DNA of 22,413 nucleotides from Chara braunii (taxonomy: Eukaryota > Streptophyta > Charophyceae > Charales > Characeae): contig BFEA01000021.1 in NCBI GenBank assembly GCA_003427395.1, positions 2,165,804 to 2,188,216 of the forward strand. Reading direction: 5' to 3'. The notes beneath the pieces were generated by a model that did not search any database, was not told the DNA's origin, and worked only from the letters and a program-made list of their open reading frames with translations. Below, piece by piece: positions 1-9,855 of this stretch. Each line of letters begins with the position of its first letter. The first letter of the stretch is position 1. The position numbers and the translations under genes are program-made.

Positions 1-44
<44 letters not shown>
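1..44. repeat. (TG)22 microsatellite
   Basis: Uninterrupted TG dinucleotide run at the window's left edge, 22 units, probably continuing outside the window. The open frames through it (Cys-Val repeats) are artefacts of the dinucleotide. Confidence 0.98.
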
Positions 45-45
<1 letters not shown>

Positions 46-716
46 ACGAGGAAAGACAACCGAACTTGGAAACCAAATACACGCTTGTCATTACACTTCG
101 ATTACCACTGTCGACAGTGGAACACAAGGCATTCGAAAAAACATATGTAATCAAAATTGTTCCTTTGCCACAAAACGTCCGTCAACGACAGCAAAGTCTT
201 AAATCCGACAAGGGGGAGCACTGATGAAACAATAGACGTAGCAGACACATCTATTTCGACATCATGGACGTGTGCGAAAATGCGATGACATTGTCTTAGG
301 ACCTTAGTGACAGCCCCACAACCTCCTACTACCACATGACAAGAAAACTACAAACCAAAAGTTGAACTTGTACAAAGTTGCACCAGCTCACAATCGACCA
401 CACCGTCCTTTCCCTGCAGGAAGGACTCAAACACTAGGAAGAACTGGTTCTGGTATAGGAATGATGTCCGTGAACGCAGAAGATGCAACCTAAAAAAAAA
501 TAAAAAAAATAGTGGCAATGGCTGCATTACCAGCTAGCAAGCAAAATTCAGAAAAAAAACAAACCAACAGACGTGGATGGCGCCTTCGAATTCATAAACT
601 GGACCTCGACGAAAGTTCTGGTCGATCGCCATCACCCTCCGCAGTTGGTCAGCAACCACAAAGACATCCTGCCTTTTGACGTCCGCTGTGGCGAGGTCAT
701 CGGATTCCTTTGAAAT
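45..716. other. Gene-poor stretch, possible retroelement 3' remnant
   Basis: No recognisable gene. A plus-strand frame runs from the TG repeat to a stop at 222-224 and ends in Lys-Gly-Glu-His over a purine tract (AAGGGGGAG, 210-218). A purine tract just after a retroelement coding end is typical of LTR elements, and TGATG at 222 could start an LTR. No second LTR, primer-binding site or polymerase motif is visible, so this is only a suggestion. A-rich runs occur at 491-510 and 551-562. Confidence 0.2.
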
Positions 717-1139
717 TCAAAGGCAGGCAGGGGGTGTGGCCACACGCCTGCGTCCCTGAGAATGGGGAACACTTTCATGGGTCGAGTGTGAGACAGAGAC
801 CACCATACGAGAAACCGGACCGGAACGTTTGCTCCCATGGCTGGACACTGTTGTAACAAGAATATCTGTGTCACGCACAAATTTCCCATCGTCAATGACT
901 GCTAACAGTTGTTGCAGATAGTGCACCTCCTCGTGCAGGACCCCCACCTTCCCTTTCGCGTCCTCGGCTCTCGACAATGTCATGGCCTCACGTGTGTTGG
1001 AACTTTCAATCTCCCCTTGCAATCTTTTGATCTTCTCGACCATACTGGATACGCGTTGAAAATGGACACCCTCTTTCTTGGCCAACTCATGGGCGTGCTC
1101 GATCAGACGTCTGTGGGTGAGGGTAAAGTCACCTGCCAT
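717..1139 (-). CDS. Coiled-coil open frame, unknown function
   Basis: A 140-residue minus-strand frame starts MAGDFTLTHRRLIEHAHELA. Residues about 10-85 have heptad-like Leu/Val/Ile spacing with many Glu, Lys and Arg (for example VEKIKRLQGEIESS and EEVHYLQQLLAV), which predicts an alpha-helical coiled coil. The last ~45 residues are basic and Ser-rich with no domain that I recognise. The frame stays open upstream of this Met to a TGA at 1210-1212, through a Ser/Thr/Pro-rich segment with a short internal repeat (STPLRSTSISSTPV), so the true start or an exon may lie further upstream. It sits about 230 bp downstream, in the minus-strand sense, of the Myb/SANT-like pseudogene and could be a relic of the same or another transposon, for example a gag-like coiled coil. 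It has no hallmark residues. Coding status is plausible from composition but not proven. Confidence 0.4.
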   Translation of the reverse strand: MAGDFTLTHRRLIEHAHELAKKEGVHFQRVSSMVEKIKRLQGEIESSNTREAMTLSRAEDAKGKVGVLHEEVHYLQQLLAVIDDGKFVRDTDILVTTVSSHGSKRSGPVSRMVVSVSHSTHESVPHSQGRRRVATPPACL

Positions 1140-1434
1140 GTCGACAACATCATTAACATCGCGGACAGGCGTTGAAGATATGCTTGTAGAGCGGAGAGGC
1201 GTGGATGGCCTTCACGTATCCTGCACGCAGGTCAATCGAGCAAGGCAACACACATGGAGGATGTCGTTAGATCCCCTTCGCCACCGTTCCAGGATCAACC
1301 TTGCTAAAAAAGGAAAAGTAGTGAATTGCAGAAAAATCAAAGATTTAAGAAACGGAATCATGCCAACCACAACTATTGCAAACATGTGGGACTCTATGGT
1401 CGCGCGGACGTAATCGGCGAACCCGTCCAATCTA

Positions 1435-2492
1435 TCACATCTCATGTTCATCTCCAAAACTCTCGTGCATGCTCCTTCGATTGTCTGTTTGATCTGTCGC
1501 AGAACGTTCCGCTATTGAACAAGACAACATTGTGAAACATTGGAGAAGCGTGGTATTGCCTTGTGCGAGGGTGTTCTTGATGCCATCTATGGCATTTGCA
1601 AAACTACCAGCCAATTTATCAGCCTGTCTTTCATTAGATTCCACCAGCGTTTGTGCAACATCGGCAAAGGTCCCCCCCCTGTTCCCTTCCACTGAAGACT
1701 GACATCCGGTGTGGCGAGCGCTTCCCCCCCCCCTCCCTCCGTACATGCATTCTTCGACCCTTCACCTTCGTCGCTCTCCGCACACCTTGGCGGAGCAAGG
1801 CTGCCACTCCTAGCACCTGTGTCATCATCGTTCATCACAGCATTGGTCCCTCCTGCATTATATTGCATGGAATTCATCACCCCCTCGCAAGACCCCTCTG
1901 GCTTCCCCAATTTCTACCGCAGCGCAGCAGACAACCGTTGGTCGAACAACACTGGCAACCCCTCCTTCCTACCCACCAGATCTATGTTCCAATAGATCCG
2001 TTCACCGGATCTCAAATGAACGTCACGGATCCTCTTCGTACCGTCGAGGAGTTTTAAAATTTGTGTTCGCACTCGTCAAACAGGTCGCTTTTCGAAGCCT
2101 TTCCCGAAGAACTTCGAAATGATCCACTCGTACTTCTCCTTCCTGCTGTGCATTTTTTGTCTTCCTTTCCTCTTTTGTTGTAGGGCATCTTCCTCAAAAA
2201 GATAGGAAAGTAGGCCCAGGCATTCGTCGGTACTTCAATCAGGAGCACGGGGTTTCCCCTTTGCTGCAGGTTCGCCATCACCACCCCGTCCGCCTGCCGC
2301 TGCACACCTCTGTCAGGCATCATTGTTGGACGCGTTAGAGGGGTGCATATTAACTTCTTCATCCGAACCGACACTGAAACACCCTCCATATTGGGTGCCC
2401 GCAATGTCCACCACACCAGTCGTCCACGCATCCCCCAAGTCACACTCCGCAATCCCATATGGGTTTTGCAAGCCACAGGAAATAGGTTTGGT
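1435..2492 (-). pseudogene. Decayed Myb/SANT-like DNA-binding protein, transposon-associated type
   Basis: Reading the minus strand from 2492, one frame gives a coherent protein interrupted by stops at 2313-2315 (TGA), 2235-2237 (TGA), 2076-2078 (TGA) and 1914-1916 (TAG). In order it has: a Gly/Asn-rich N-terminal region (QYGGCFSVGSDEEVNMHPS); a Gly/Ala linker; a Myb/SANT-like trihelix block with STDECLGLLSYLFEEDALQ, KEKYEWIISKFFGKGFEKRP and RVRTQILKLLDGTK; then YWNIDLVGRKEGLPVLFDQR, the segment that usually follows such domains. After an acidic linker the frame shifts, probably in a C-run near 1671-1679 or 1723-1732. It ends in a helical tail (FADVAQTLVESNERQADKLA) and a stop near 1435. The stop at 2235 stands where the first helix usually has Trp, and the one at 1914 also fits a lost Trp (TGG to TGA/TAG). 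Trihelix proteins with such tails are common in plant DNA-transposon second ORFs and in expanded charophyte families. Family assignment is from memory of motif layout. Confidence 0.55.
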
Positions 2493-3040
2493 TTATAGTT
2501 CAAGTATACCGCGCGAGGCGCGACTGTGTCTGTGATTTACGCGGATAGGATGGTTGACTAGAGTAGAGAGTGTGTGAGCGCGCAGATTTAAGGCGCTCTT
2601 GATCTTTCTGTCTATTGATGATGGTGAAGTCGGCATAGTCGCCCGACCAACTTTTATTCCTCTAATTAAACCAGGATTACAAAGATTCTGTCTTTTGATT
2701 GGTGTGTTTACCTGTGACTTCTGCATACGTGTGGAGGACGACATCGACGACAGTGCGACATTGAGTAAGAGCCTGAGCGTGTGTGGAGGGGTGAATTTGC
2801 GGTAGGTGTAAGGCTAAATGGCGACGGACTAGTTGATAGGTCGAGGCGTGACTTTGGAAACTTTTCAGTGGGTCGACTCGCCGCATAGTACCTACTTGCA
2901 TGCACCACCGCCAGCATTAGGCTCAACCTTAGGCCTAACACTATTGGTTACATCGTCGAACTTTCATCAGCAAAATTTAGGGATCGAGACCGAACTGTGG
3001 CGACACAGGAGTATCGGAGTGGCGAGGAGGAACCATAGGG
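2493..3040. other. No recognisable gene; possible upstream part of the Myb/SANT-like relic
   Basis: A minus-strand frame from 2744 to a TAA at 2493-2495 is in the same frame as the Myb/SANT-like pseudogene below it. It could be its 5' part cut by a stop, or upstream non-coding sequence. It has no motif. An 11-bp inverted repeat (GCGAGGAGGAA near 3022 and its complement near 3128) brackets about 95 bp. Nothing else is supported here. Confidence 0.25.
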
Positions 3041-3301
3041 TTGAAAGCAAAAAAGTTGTCCCCCATGGTTTTGCGGTCCGTAGGGTTGCACGGCAGGGCC
3101 AAGGCGGCATTAATAATCTTCCTTTTCCTCCTCGCGACACCGGTTTTTAAGAGTCGTACGGATCTACGTGTGTCGGGGAAGCTAGCAAAGTCCTCTACTT
3201 TACCCGTCTGGAGAAAACGGGCCGACGAGTGCAACGTGCATGCGAGCCGGTGGGTGATTGACCACGAGACAGAACGACCAAGTTGGGTGTTGCAGACCTA
3301 A
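3041..3301 (+). pseudogene. Fragment of unknown repeated coding sequence (NVHAS family), copy 1
   Basis: The plus-strand frame contains a Leu-rich hydrophobic stretch (AALIIFLFLLATPVF, about residues 22-36), then LRVSGKLAKSSTLPVWRKRA and ECNVHASRWVIDHETE before a stop. The second half has a diverged counterpart on the minus strand at about 16200-16350, where the order LRV, LAK, a W-x-K pair, FNVHASWRVISAKMKETW and VART is kept with similar spacing. Nucleotide similarity is strongest around CAACGTGCATGCGAG (3231-3246). Two diverged copies that keep the same reading frame suggest a once-coding, dispersed element. I do not recognise the protein, and both copies appear truncated. Confidence 0.4.
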
Positions 3302-5229
3302 CGGGTTTGTTTTGCCGAATGGTCGTGACCTACTATGAGAGGGTTGGAGGTGAGTTCGCCCTTTAGGGCATTGGACTATGTCGGGGCGCATCCCATGGCT
3401 ATTACTGCCAAGATCCGCCTCGGGGACCACCGACATCTGCACCCTTGAATCCGCGACCTGTCATTTGTGTGTGGGCATTGCCCAACGAGGCCAGAAGGCT
3501 GAGAACAGTGCTTGAGCATAGCGTGCCCAAGGCGCTCTAACAGGTGGCCAGGGACTGGTACCGGCAATCGTAGCCACTCGGCCTAGCACGATTAGCACGC
3601 CCGAGAGCTGTGATATCGAATCCAGAGATTGGTTAGCTAGATCGGTGTGCTAAGGCTCAGTACCGTACAAGTTCTTCGAGACATCCGTTAAAATTGGAAC
3701 GATACAGAGAAGATCAGCATGGGCCCCCTTTTAACTCAAGGCCCTCAAGGCCCTCATTGAACATTCATTTCTATTACCAAGATTGGTATCGGGGCATTTT
3801 TACCTAAGACTTTGCTAACGAGGTTGCGGCAAGTCTTTGCCCCGATCATGTGACTATCGTGATAGTTGGGAACACAGAAGGGAAGGGTGGCCTTGCCCAA
3901 GTAGAGCGGTCCAGAAATCATTGGGTAAAGGCTCGTTGCACTGCTGCTACATGTTTCGCTCGTTGGATTTTCTTTCGAAAAGTCTATTTTCGGTAGCCGA
4001 CGGGCAAACGATCGCTTGCGGCACAATCGAGGGACGCGCTGGGTGAGTACCATCAGCAACGGCGGGCGGACAAGGAGGACGGAGGGGTAATGAAAGAAGA
4101 AAGGACTGGAACGCGAATTTGCGTCAGACACAGATGAGATAGAGTAGGATATGGCGAGTAGAGCAGTGGAGGTATGGGAAGTTGTTGCATGGTCGTTCCA
4201 TCGTGAAACGTGGCAGAGGAGGAATCATCACCTGGGTTTTTGCCCCGGGTGAAGCGATTGGCAAAGTAAGTTTTAGCATTGGGTCAGTGGGATTGGCAGT
4301 AGAAGAAGAGACGGTTGCACAACGCTATGGCGGAAGGGGAAGAAGCGAAGGAGAAACCAACTTGAAGGGCTCATTCTCTCACCCCTTTGCGGATTTGAGT
4401 AAGGAAGGATTCAAAGTGGGGGTTTATGGGGATCACGACCCCAATTTTGTAGTTAGTTCGGCTAGGAAATCAATAGGATGCGGGTTAGTAGGGAAAGAAA
4501 GTGCGTAGAGGGGAGAGGAGGAGATGACCAGTGTGAGAGAATAGATACCTCGCTCGATCTTCGAAGAAATCGAGCCAGGAGAGGAAGTTAATCTATGGGC
4601 GTTGGCTACAACAGACATGAGGGTGTCAATAGATTCAACGTTGGGGGCATGAATCCGAATGGTGCGACGTTTTGGCCTGCACGTGAAAGTGAAGGTGGTG
4701 GGAACTCCTATGATATATCGGACCACATTCTAGTGAAAAATTCATTTCATTTTTTTCTATCCCATTGAAGGAGGTGTCGCGGGGTGAACCTCGAACAATT
4801 GGACGCTTATCTGATTGCCGGTACGTTGCTCATCCTGAAGAGGAGTGGCCCCTCTCGATCTTTCTGCACATATAGCTGGAAACGCAAGGGATCCGTTTGT
4901 GTTCTAGCGGAGGAATCGCTAAGTCTGGGCTTGGTACTGTCGGATGAATCACAGGCAGCGGGCGCAGCAGTTGCAGTCCACACACAGAAAGAGAGAACGT
5001 ACCTAGAGAATGAGGGCGGCCAGTGTTGCAAATAATGCCACGCGTATGGGTCTTCGGTCTTGGGGTGATGCTGTCGCGTGAATACAATGATCCAGTCGCG
5101 TACGCGTGCTCGTAGGCGCCGCAGAAGGGGAGCCGGACTTACGAGCGTGAGCACGCCATTATTCGGGGAAGGCACCGGCAGATGCTGTTTTCAGTTAATT
5201 GAGTAAACGGATGCGGCTACCTACACTGG
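3302..5229. other. About 1.9 kb without a recognisable gene
   Basis: The longest frames here are on the minus strand (3754-4131, 125 codons; 4433-4726, 97 codons; 4807-5175, 122 codons) and the plus strand (4182-4508, 108 codons). None shows a family motif, a convincing start context or a conserved block. The minus-strand reading from 4726 to 3754 is Ser/Thr/Pro-rich and crosses several stops. That fits an old retroelement gag or plain chance, and I cannot tell which. A 9-bp tandem duplication (AAGGCCCTC twice) lies near 3738-3756. Confidence 0.3.
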
Positions 5230-6237
5230 GTTGTGTGGCCTGTTCATGCTTTGCTGATTGAACGGGCATTCAAAAAAGGAATTCACCTGCAGACCAAGGA
5301 GTAAGCCTTTACGACATCTCAGTGACTCGTTGGTACTTTGACTGAGCGGCCCGTGTTGCGCTACGCTTCACTTACTACTGTTTGACGCCCAGACTGTTAC
5401 CTTGTTACATCGAGCTATTTTTAAGGCACGAAGTTGCCTAGTCACGGGATTACTGTATGTTTTCGCATATTAAAGTATTATACTGATTGCCCATCCTGCC
5501 TCTGCGCCTTATTAATCGTCGTCGTTAGAGCATAAGCATTTCAGGCTGCATGACAAATAGGCTAGTTAGAAGGCTGACGTTACGTTTCTTTGGGAAGTAA
5601 TCAAGTTGCGTCAGGAAGTTGGTGTTGCAAGTTGGAGGGTCGTCTGGAGGTCAATGGCCAGCAGTATGACTTCGGCTTGACTAGCGATTGTGCATGTTGG
5701 CCGTCTATGCGAGGCCCTCTTGATCTCAAGGTATCAAGGCTCTCTCCTGCAAGTTGAGTCTGTCCCTTTCTGGAATCCTGAGAGTCAGAAACCCCTCATT
5801 CTGCCCATCTCAATCAAAGTCTAATCTTTGTTTAGAGAGGAAGAGGGCAAGAGGGATTGCAACCCGTAGGACTGCAGCAAGACTCTGTGGGGAGTCAACC
5901 CACCGATTGCGGGAACTCTGCCAGAACTTAGGAGTTCTGGAGGCAGGGAACTGAGAGGTAACGGTTTCATCCTCCTTTTATAAACCCTGTTATAATCCAT
6001 ATTCGTACTTCTTGCTATGTTTGACTGAGTATATTGCGTGCGCCCTTACTTTGATTTTGAGTTTGACTTTCAGGACTTGAACCAGACTTAAATAAAGAAA
6101 GGCATGCACAATATCAGTTTCAGTTTTGTTGACTGACTGAAAGCAAGTTGCGGAAAGGCATTGCATCTGGGGGAAGGATGAGAGGAAGACAGTATTGTCT
6201 GTGTCTGACTGAGTCAATCAAAGGCTGGACAAATCTC

Positions 6238-6962
6238 CATAAGTTTGGGGAAACCTAGTGCTATGTTTATTTTTGAGTTGCCTGGAGGACCAAACACGTT
6301 CCATAAGTTTGGGTGGTCTGGCTGCTCCGACTTGCGAGGGCTACCTGTGGTTGACTTTTGGGGGGACCGAGCACTGTCCCATAAGTTTGAGTGGCTTGGT
6401 TGCTTTGTTTGTTTTGGGTTTTCTGAATTTCTTTTGGTTTTTGAACGAGAGGGTCTGAGCACTGTCCCATAAGTTCGGGTGGCTCAACCTTTTCCTGCTT
6501 TACTATTAAGGGAATAGATCGGGCGGAGGACCAGACATGTTCCATAAGTTTGGGCGGTCTTGGTCCAATGTCACGCACATGCTGGAACCAAAAGGTTATA
6601 ACTTCAAGTTGACTATATTTTACTACTACTTTACATATGAACAGGCTAGTCATACATTGTCCCATAAGTTTTTATGGTCTGACTATAGCTTATCACAAAC
6701 TAAAAAGAAAATTAATTAAGAATGAACTTGTGGTAAGAGGGGGAAGGTTGAACCTCAAGCTAAGATGATCGGTTCAGTCATATGCTACCTTAAAAGACTA
6801 AGTACAAACAGTTATATATAACTTGGATAATTAAACAGTCCAGGGCGACTATGTTGGATAACCTAGTCACATGCCCAAAGAAGAGAAAAATAGTTGTGCC
6901 CTCTGTTTGTATATACTCAATGGTTGAGCTAAACACTGTTTCATAAGTTTGGATGGTCGAGC
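6238..6962 (+). repeat. Cluster of ~20-bp iterons in left arm
   Basis: The motif CATAAGTTTGGGTGGTCTG, with variation, starts at 6238, 6302, 6380, 6468, 6543, 6663 and 6942. Six of the seven copies are 64-120 bp apart. Several copies are preceded by CACTGTCC or CATGTTC. The inverted counterpart cluster lies at 12131-12555. Confidence 0.85.
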
Positions 6963-7281
6963 TCTATGCCTTATGTAAGTTGGGTATAAAGAGATAAATC
7001 ATTGAAAGACTATGAAATATTGCTTGATAAGACCGAATTGGGGATGGTGAGAGTACTTACCTTTGTGGTTTGGTCTTGCATGTGGCTGAGTGAGGTTACA
7101 ACTTAGTCTGAGTTTCAGTTCGATAGATAGTTGCTTTAGTTGCTCGCCACGTGCTAGAGCGATAGGAGTTAGTTCAACTTCTGCATTTTCTAAGCTAAGT
7201 TCATTTTACTTAGATCAATTTATGTATTTTCTAGGATCATTTATTACACTTGGTCTTGTAGAAATTTTGGTAAGTCACTAT

Positions 7282-7810
7282 CTACGGGAAACGTTGTCGA
7301 AATTTCTACAAAAAAAACAACGAATTAGTCAGATTTTGTCTTTTCAAAGTTCAGCTTGTCTAAAATTTATGTATGGCTTAGTAAAAATCAAGGAAGTCTA
7401 CTTTTCTAAAGGAGATGTTGCCCAAAGTCTTGCTAATTCAGAGAGTTAGACAAAATTGAACTTTGGGAAGTCAAAGTTATTTCAAGTTTTTTAGACTTAG
7501 TTTTGTATAGATTTTTTAAAGCAATTTTCCCTACGGGAAGCACTGCCGAAATTTTTACAAATCTAAGGATTTGGTTAAATTTTGTCTTGGTTGAACTCAA
7601 GTTTACTTTGAATTCTTATCTGACTCGGTACAAATCTGGGAAGTCTACTTTTTTAAAAGACACTACCAATTTTTTTGCTAATTCAGAGAGTTAGATAAAA
7701 ACTTAATTTTCTAAAGTTAGAGAATATCTTAATTTTTATATTTTAGCTAATATAAATTCTGAAAAGGTATTTTTCCTACAAGAAACGCTGCCAAAATTTT
7801 CTTAGCTTAG
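7282..7810 (+). repeat. Alternating ~124-bp tandem repeats in left arm
   Basis: Type A units (CTACGGGAAGCACTGCCGAA and variants) start at about 7282, 7531 and 7776. Type B units (TTCTAAAGGAGATGTTGCCC and a diverged form) lie between them at about 7404 and 7650. A to A is about 245-249 bp and A to B about 122 bp. Each B unit is followed by GCTAATTCAGAGAGTTAGA. This is a dimeric, higher-order tandem array. Confidence 0.85.
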
Positions 7811-8063
7811 AGGAGTTAGATTTTATTTTTTACCGATGGCGATACAAACAATCCACCCAGTAAGGGAGAGATTATGTCAAAAAATATGTCTTTTATTTGG
7901 GCACTGGCTTAAAGGTAGACTTAGATTTTACTTAGCAGACACTATTGAGTACAGATATGTTATAAAGAATTATTCTCCATACACTGATTATTTAGCTTGG
8001 GCATTGACCTGTCTTACACGTATTTTTTATCATTCTGATTCAAGATTTGGACTAGGTTCAGCT

Positions 8064-8103
8064 CGATCCTAAAAGGATCATCTTCTGTTATCTTTGATAA
8101 CAG
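8064..8103. repeat. Twin hairpins conserved in both arms (left copy)
   Basis: GATCCT-AAA-AGGATC (8064-8078) is followed by CTGTTATC-TTT-GATAACAG (about 8086-8104). The partner in the right arm (about 10785-10830) keeps TGTTATC-AGT-GATAACA and a GATCC...GGGAT palindrome. The loops differ while the stems are kept. Confidence 0.6.
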
Positions 8104-8412
8104 GTCGGTTGCTGATTTGTCGATCTACGACTCAACTCCAATCCATTCTCAATACTCAACCTAAGAGACTTTATCCCTGGTGGTTTCTATTGTTTCGTTA
8201 AGGTTTTTACCCAGACTTTTATTGAATGGTTATTTAACGAAGGTGCTGAGTATTTATTTTTGGAAGGTGGACAAAGCTTGGGGCTTGCATGACTAAAGCA
8301 AGGGGTATGAGTATAAAGGGTAGTTGAAGTTGACCCCGTGTAGTGCGTTGACTTTTGTTGATTCTTTGATGTGATTGCAGGTATGTTTTGTGGTTCGGAC
8401 TTTGGATTTAAC

Positions 8413-8430
8413 TGTATGTGATCACATACA
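8413..8430. repeat. 18-bp perfect palindrome
   Basis: TGTATGTGATCACATACA is self-complementary over 18 bp. A hairpin with stem TCTCAC/GTGAGA follows at 8450-8468. Both lie in the left-arm segment that has no counterpart in the right arm. Confidence 0.7.
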
Positions 8431-9565
8431 TATATATGGTTGAGAGGAGTCTCACTATGATTGTGAGAAGTGTTCGTCACATATTTATTCCCTTATATAT
8501 ATGTATATACCTATGTTTGAGTGTCAATGTGGCCTAGAGAGCTCACACTTAAGGGTCTGATTGGGGCTGAGGTTGAGAGAGGAAGTAAAACTCTCTTCTT
8601 TTATTGTTGTTTGCTTATTGAACATTTTTTAAGTCGGACGTTTGTTTTTATACTAAGTCTCACGCTCGTCGCCTATCCGATTTCCGCGTAGGAAGGTTAT
8701 AGGATGGATACAAAAAGGACTAGGAGTGTTGTTGTGTTGCTTGTTTTGTGTCGTTCTGTATGTGTGAGTGTTGTGGTGTAACGCGTGGTAAGTGGGATGC
8801 GTCCTGGTCGACCGACGATGAGTCGAGCTTGGGACTTCAGCCCCCCAGTGCGTCAGTTAGCGTGCAGGTCCGATAGAGGTGTGAGACCGCGTGTACCCCC
8901 TATGCTATAGTGAAGGAGAAACACCCTCGGTTGGTCCACCTCTGCGATTGCAACTGATTAGCTTTCGTACTGTGGACTGGTAGCTCGGCGGGGATACACC
9001 CACCGAAGGGAAGTGACAACTCCCGCAGGTGGAGGTAAGTCGTACCTCGCGTTGGCCCTCTTCTGTCGTAGGGGCTCGCGAGAGGTATGGCTGGCTCACT
9101 CGGCCGGAACGGCTTGCGGAAGCTCCATGTGTATCACGACGAGGATTAGACCAACTCTTGCGTAACGCGGCTGGGAGGGTCCCGCCCTGAGCGGCGCGGG
9201 ACCTATGTGCTCGACACCATCTTCCCCGTCGGTGCACCTCGTCAAACCCCCTAAATTCGATGGCGGGAAGATGAGCGCCGTGAAGTTTTTCCATTTCGGC
9301 AATGGCAGCAACTAGTACGGGAAAGGAACCGCAACCCTCGTCCATGTTGGCACTGCGCCGAATGCGGACGTTTCCTCCTAAGATGACCCTTGCTGATAAG
9401 GCGATGCCGGCTGTATGTCGTGCATAATACCGTCCACGGAAGACGTAGATGACGACGAGCACCAGAGGGAAGGAGACTGTACGGGACGGTCCATACCACC
9501 TAAATGCCGGAGCCCGGAAGCGGAGGTGCGCCACGTATTTAGTACTCGGACGAAAGGCCTTCGAC

Positions 9566-9568
<3 letters not shown>

Positions 9569-9620
<52 letters not shown>
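9569..9620. repeat. (AG)26 microsatellite
   Basis: Perfect AG run in the loop, followed by seven or more A. Frames through it (Arg-Glu or Leu-Ser repeats) are artefacts. Confidence 0.98.
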
Positions 9621-9625
<5 letters not shown>

Positions 9626-9776
9626 AAGTTCTCACGGCTGTCCCTGTTGCACTGTGAATGAATCGGTTGTGCGTGCTAGAAAAAAACGCGTGACAGGTGT
9701 ACCCACGAACTACAGTGAAAGCCACATCAGAGTTATGCCCCACACTACTTCGACACGGACAAAGACCACTTGGTAT

Positions 9777-9778
<2 letters not shown>

Positions 9779-9852
<74 letters not shown>
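9779..9852. repeat. (GA)37 microsatellite
   Basis: Perfect GA run ending right at the inner end of the right arm. It has the same strand sense as the 9569-9620 tract, so the two tracts are direct repeats although the arms are inverted. Confidence 0.98.

Positions 9853-9855
<3 letters not shown>

Larger units (their letters stand above)
5300..9245 (+). repeat. Left arm of a giant inverted repeat
   Basis: The plus strand here matches the reverse complement of about 9868-13440 in collinear order. Anchors are: 5755-5960 with 12850-13060 (for example GGGGAGTC and CACCGATTGC); 6245-6330 with 12470-12555 (GTGCTATGTTTATTTTTGA); 6725-6810 with 12005-12080; 8085-8110 with 10785-10815 (GATAACAGGTCGGTTGC); 8776-9110 with 9985-10320 (CGCGAGAGGTATGGCTGGC). 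Similarity looks roughly 70-85 percent in the best blocks and weakens outward of about 5730, so the outer limit is approximate. I found no target-site duplication. The short frames inside the arm look like chance. A segment at about 8240-8790 has no clear counterpart in the other arm. Confidence 0.85.

Noticed and set aside
210-224. Polypurine tract and LTR start of an LTR retrotransposon
   Set aside because: AAGGGGGAG next to a coding end and TGATG is suggestive, but no partner LTR, primer-binding site or polymerase motif is in view.
8905-9534. Longest open frame (209 codons, minus)
   Set aside because: It straddles the arm/loop border of the inverted repeat, is Arg/Ser-rich with no domain, and other copies of the arm part are not open in this frame.
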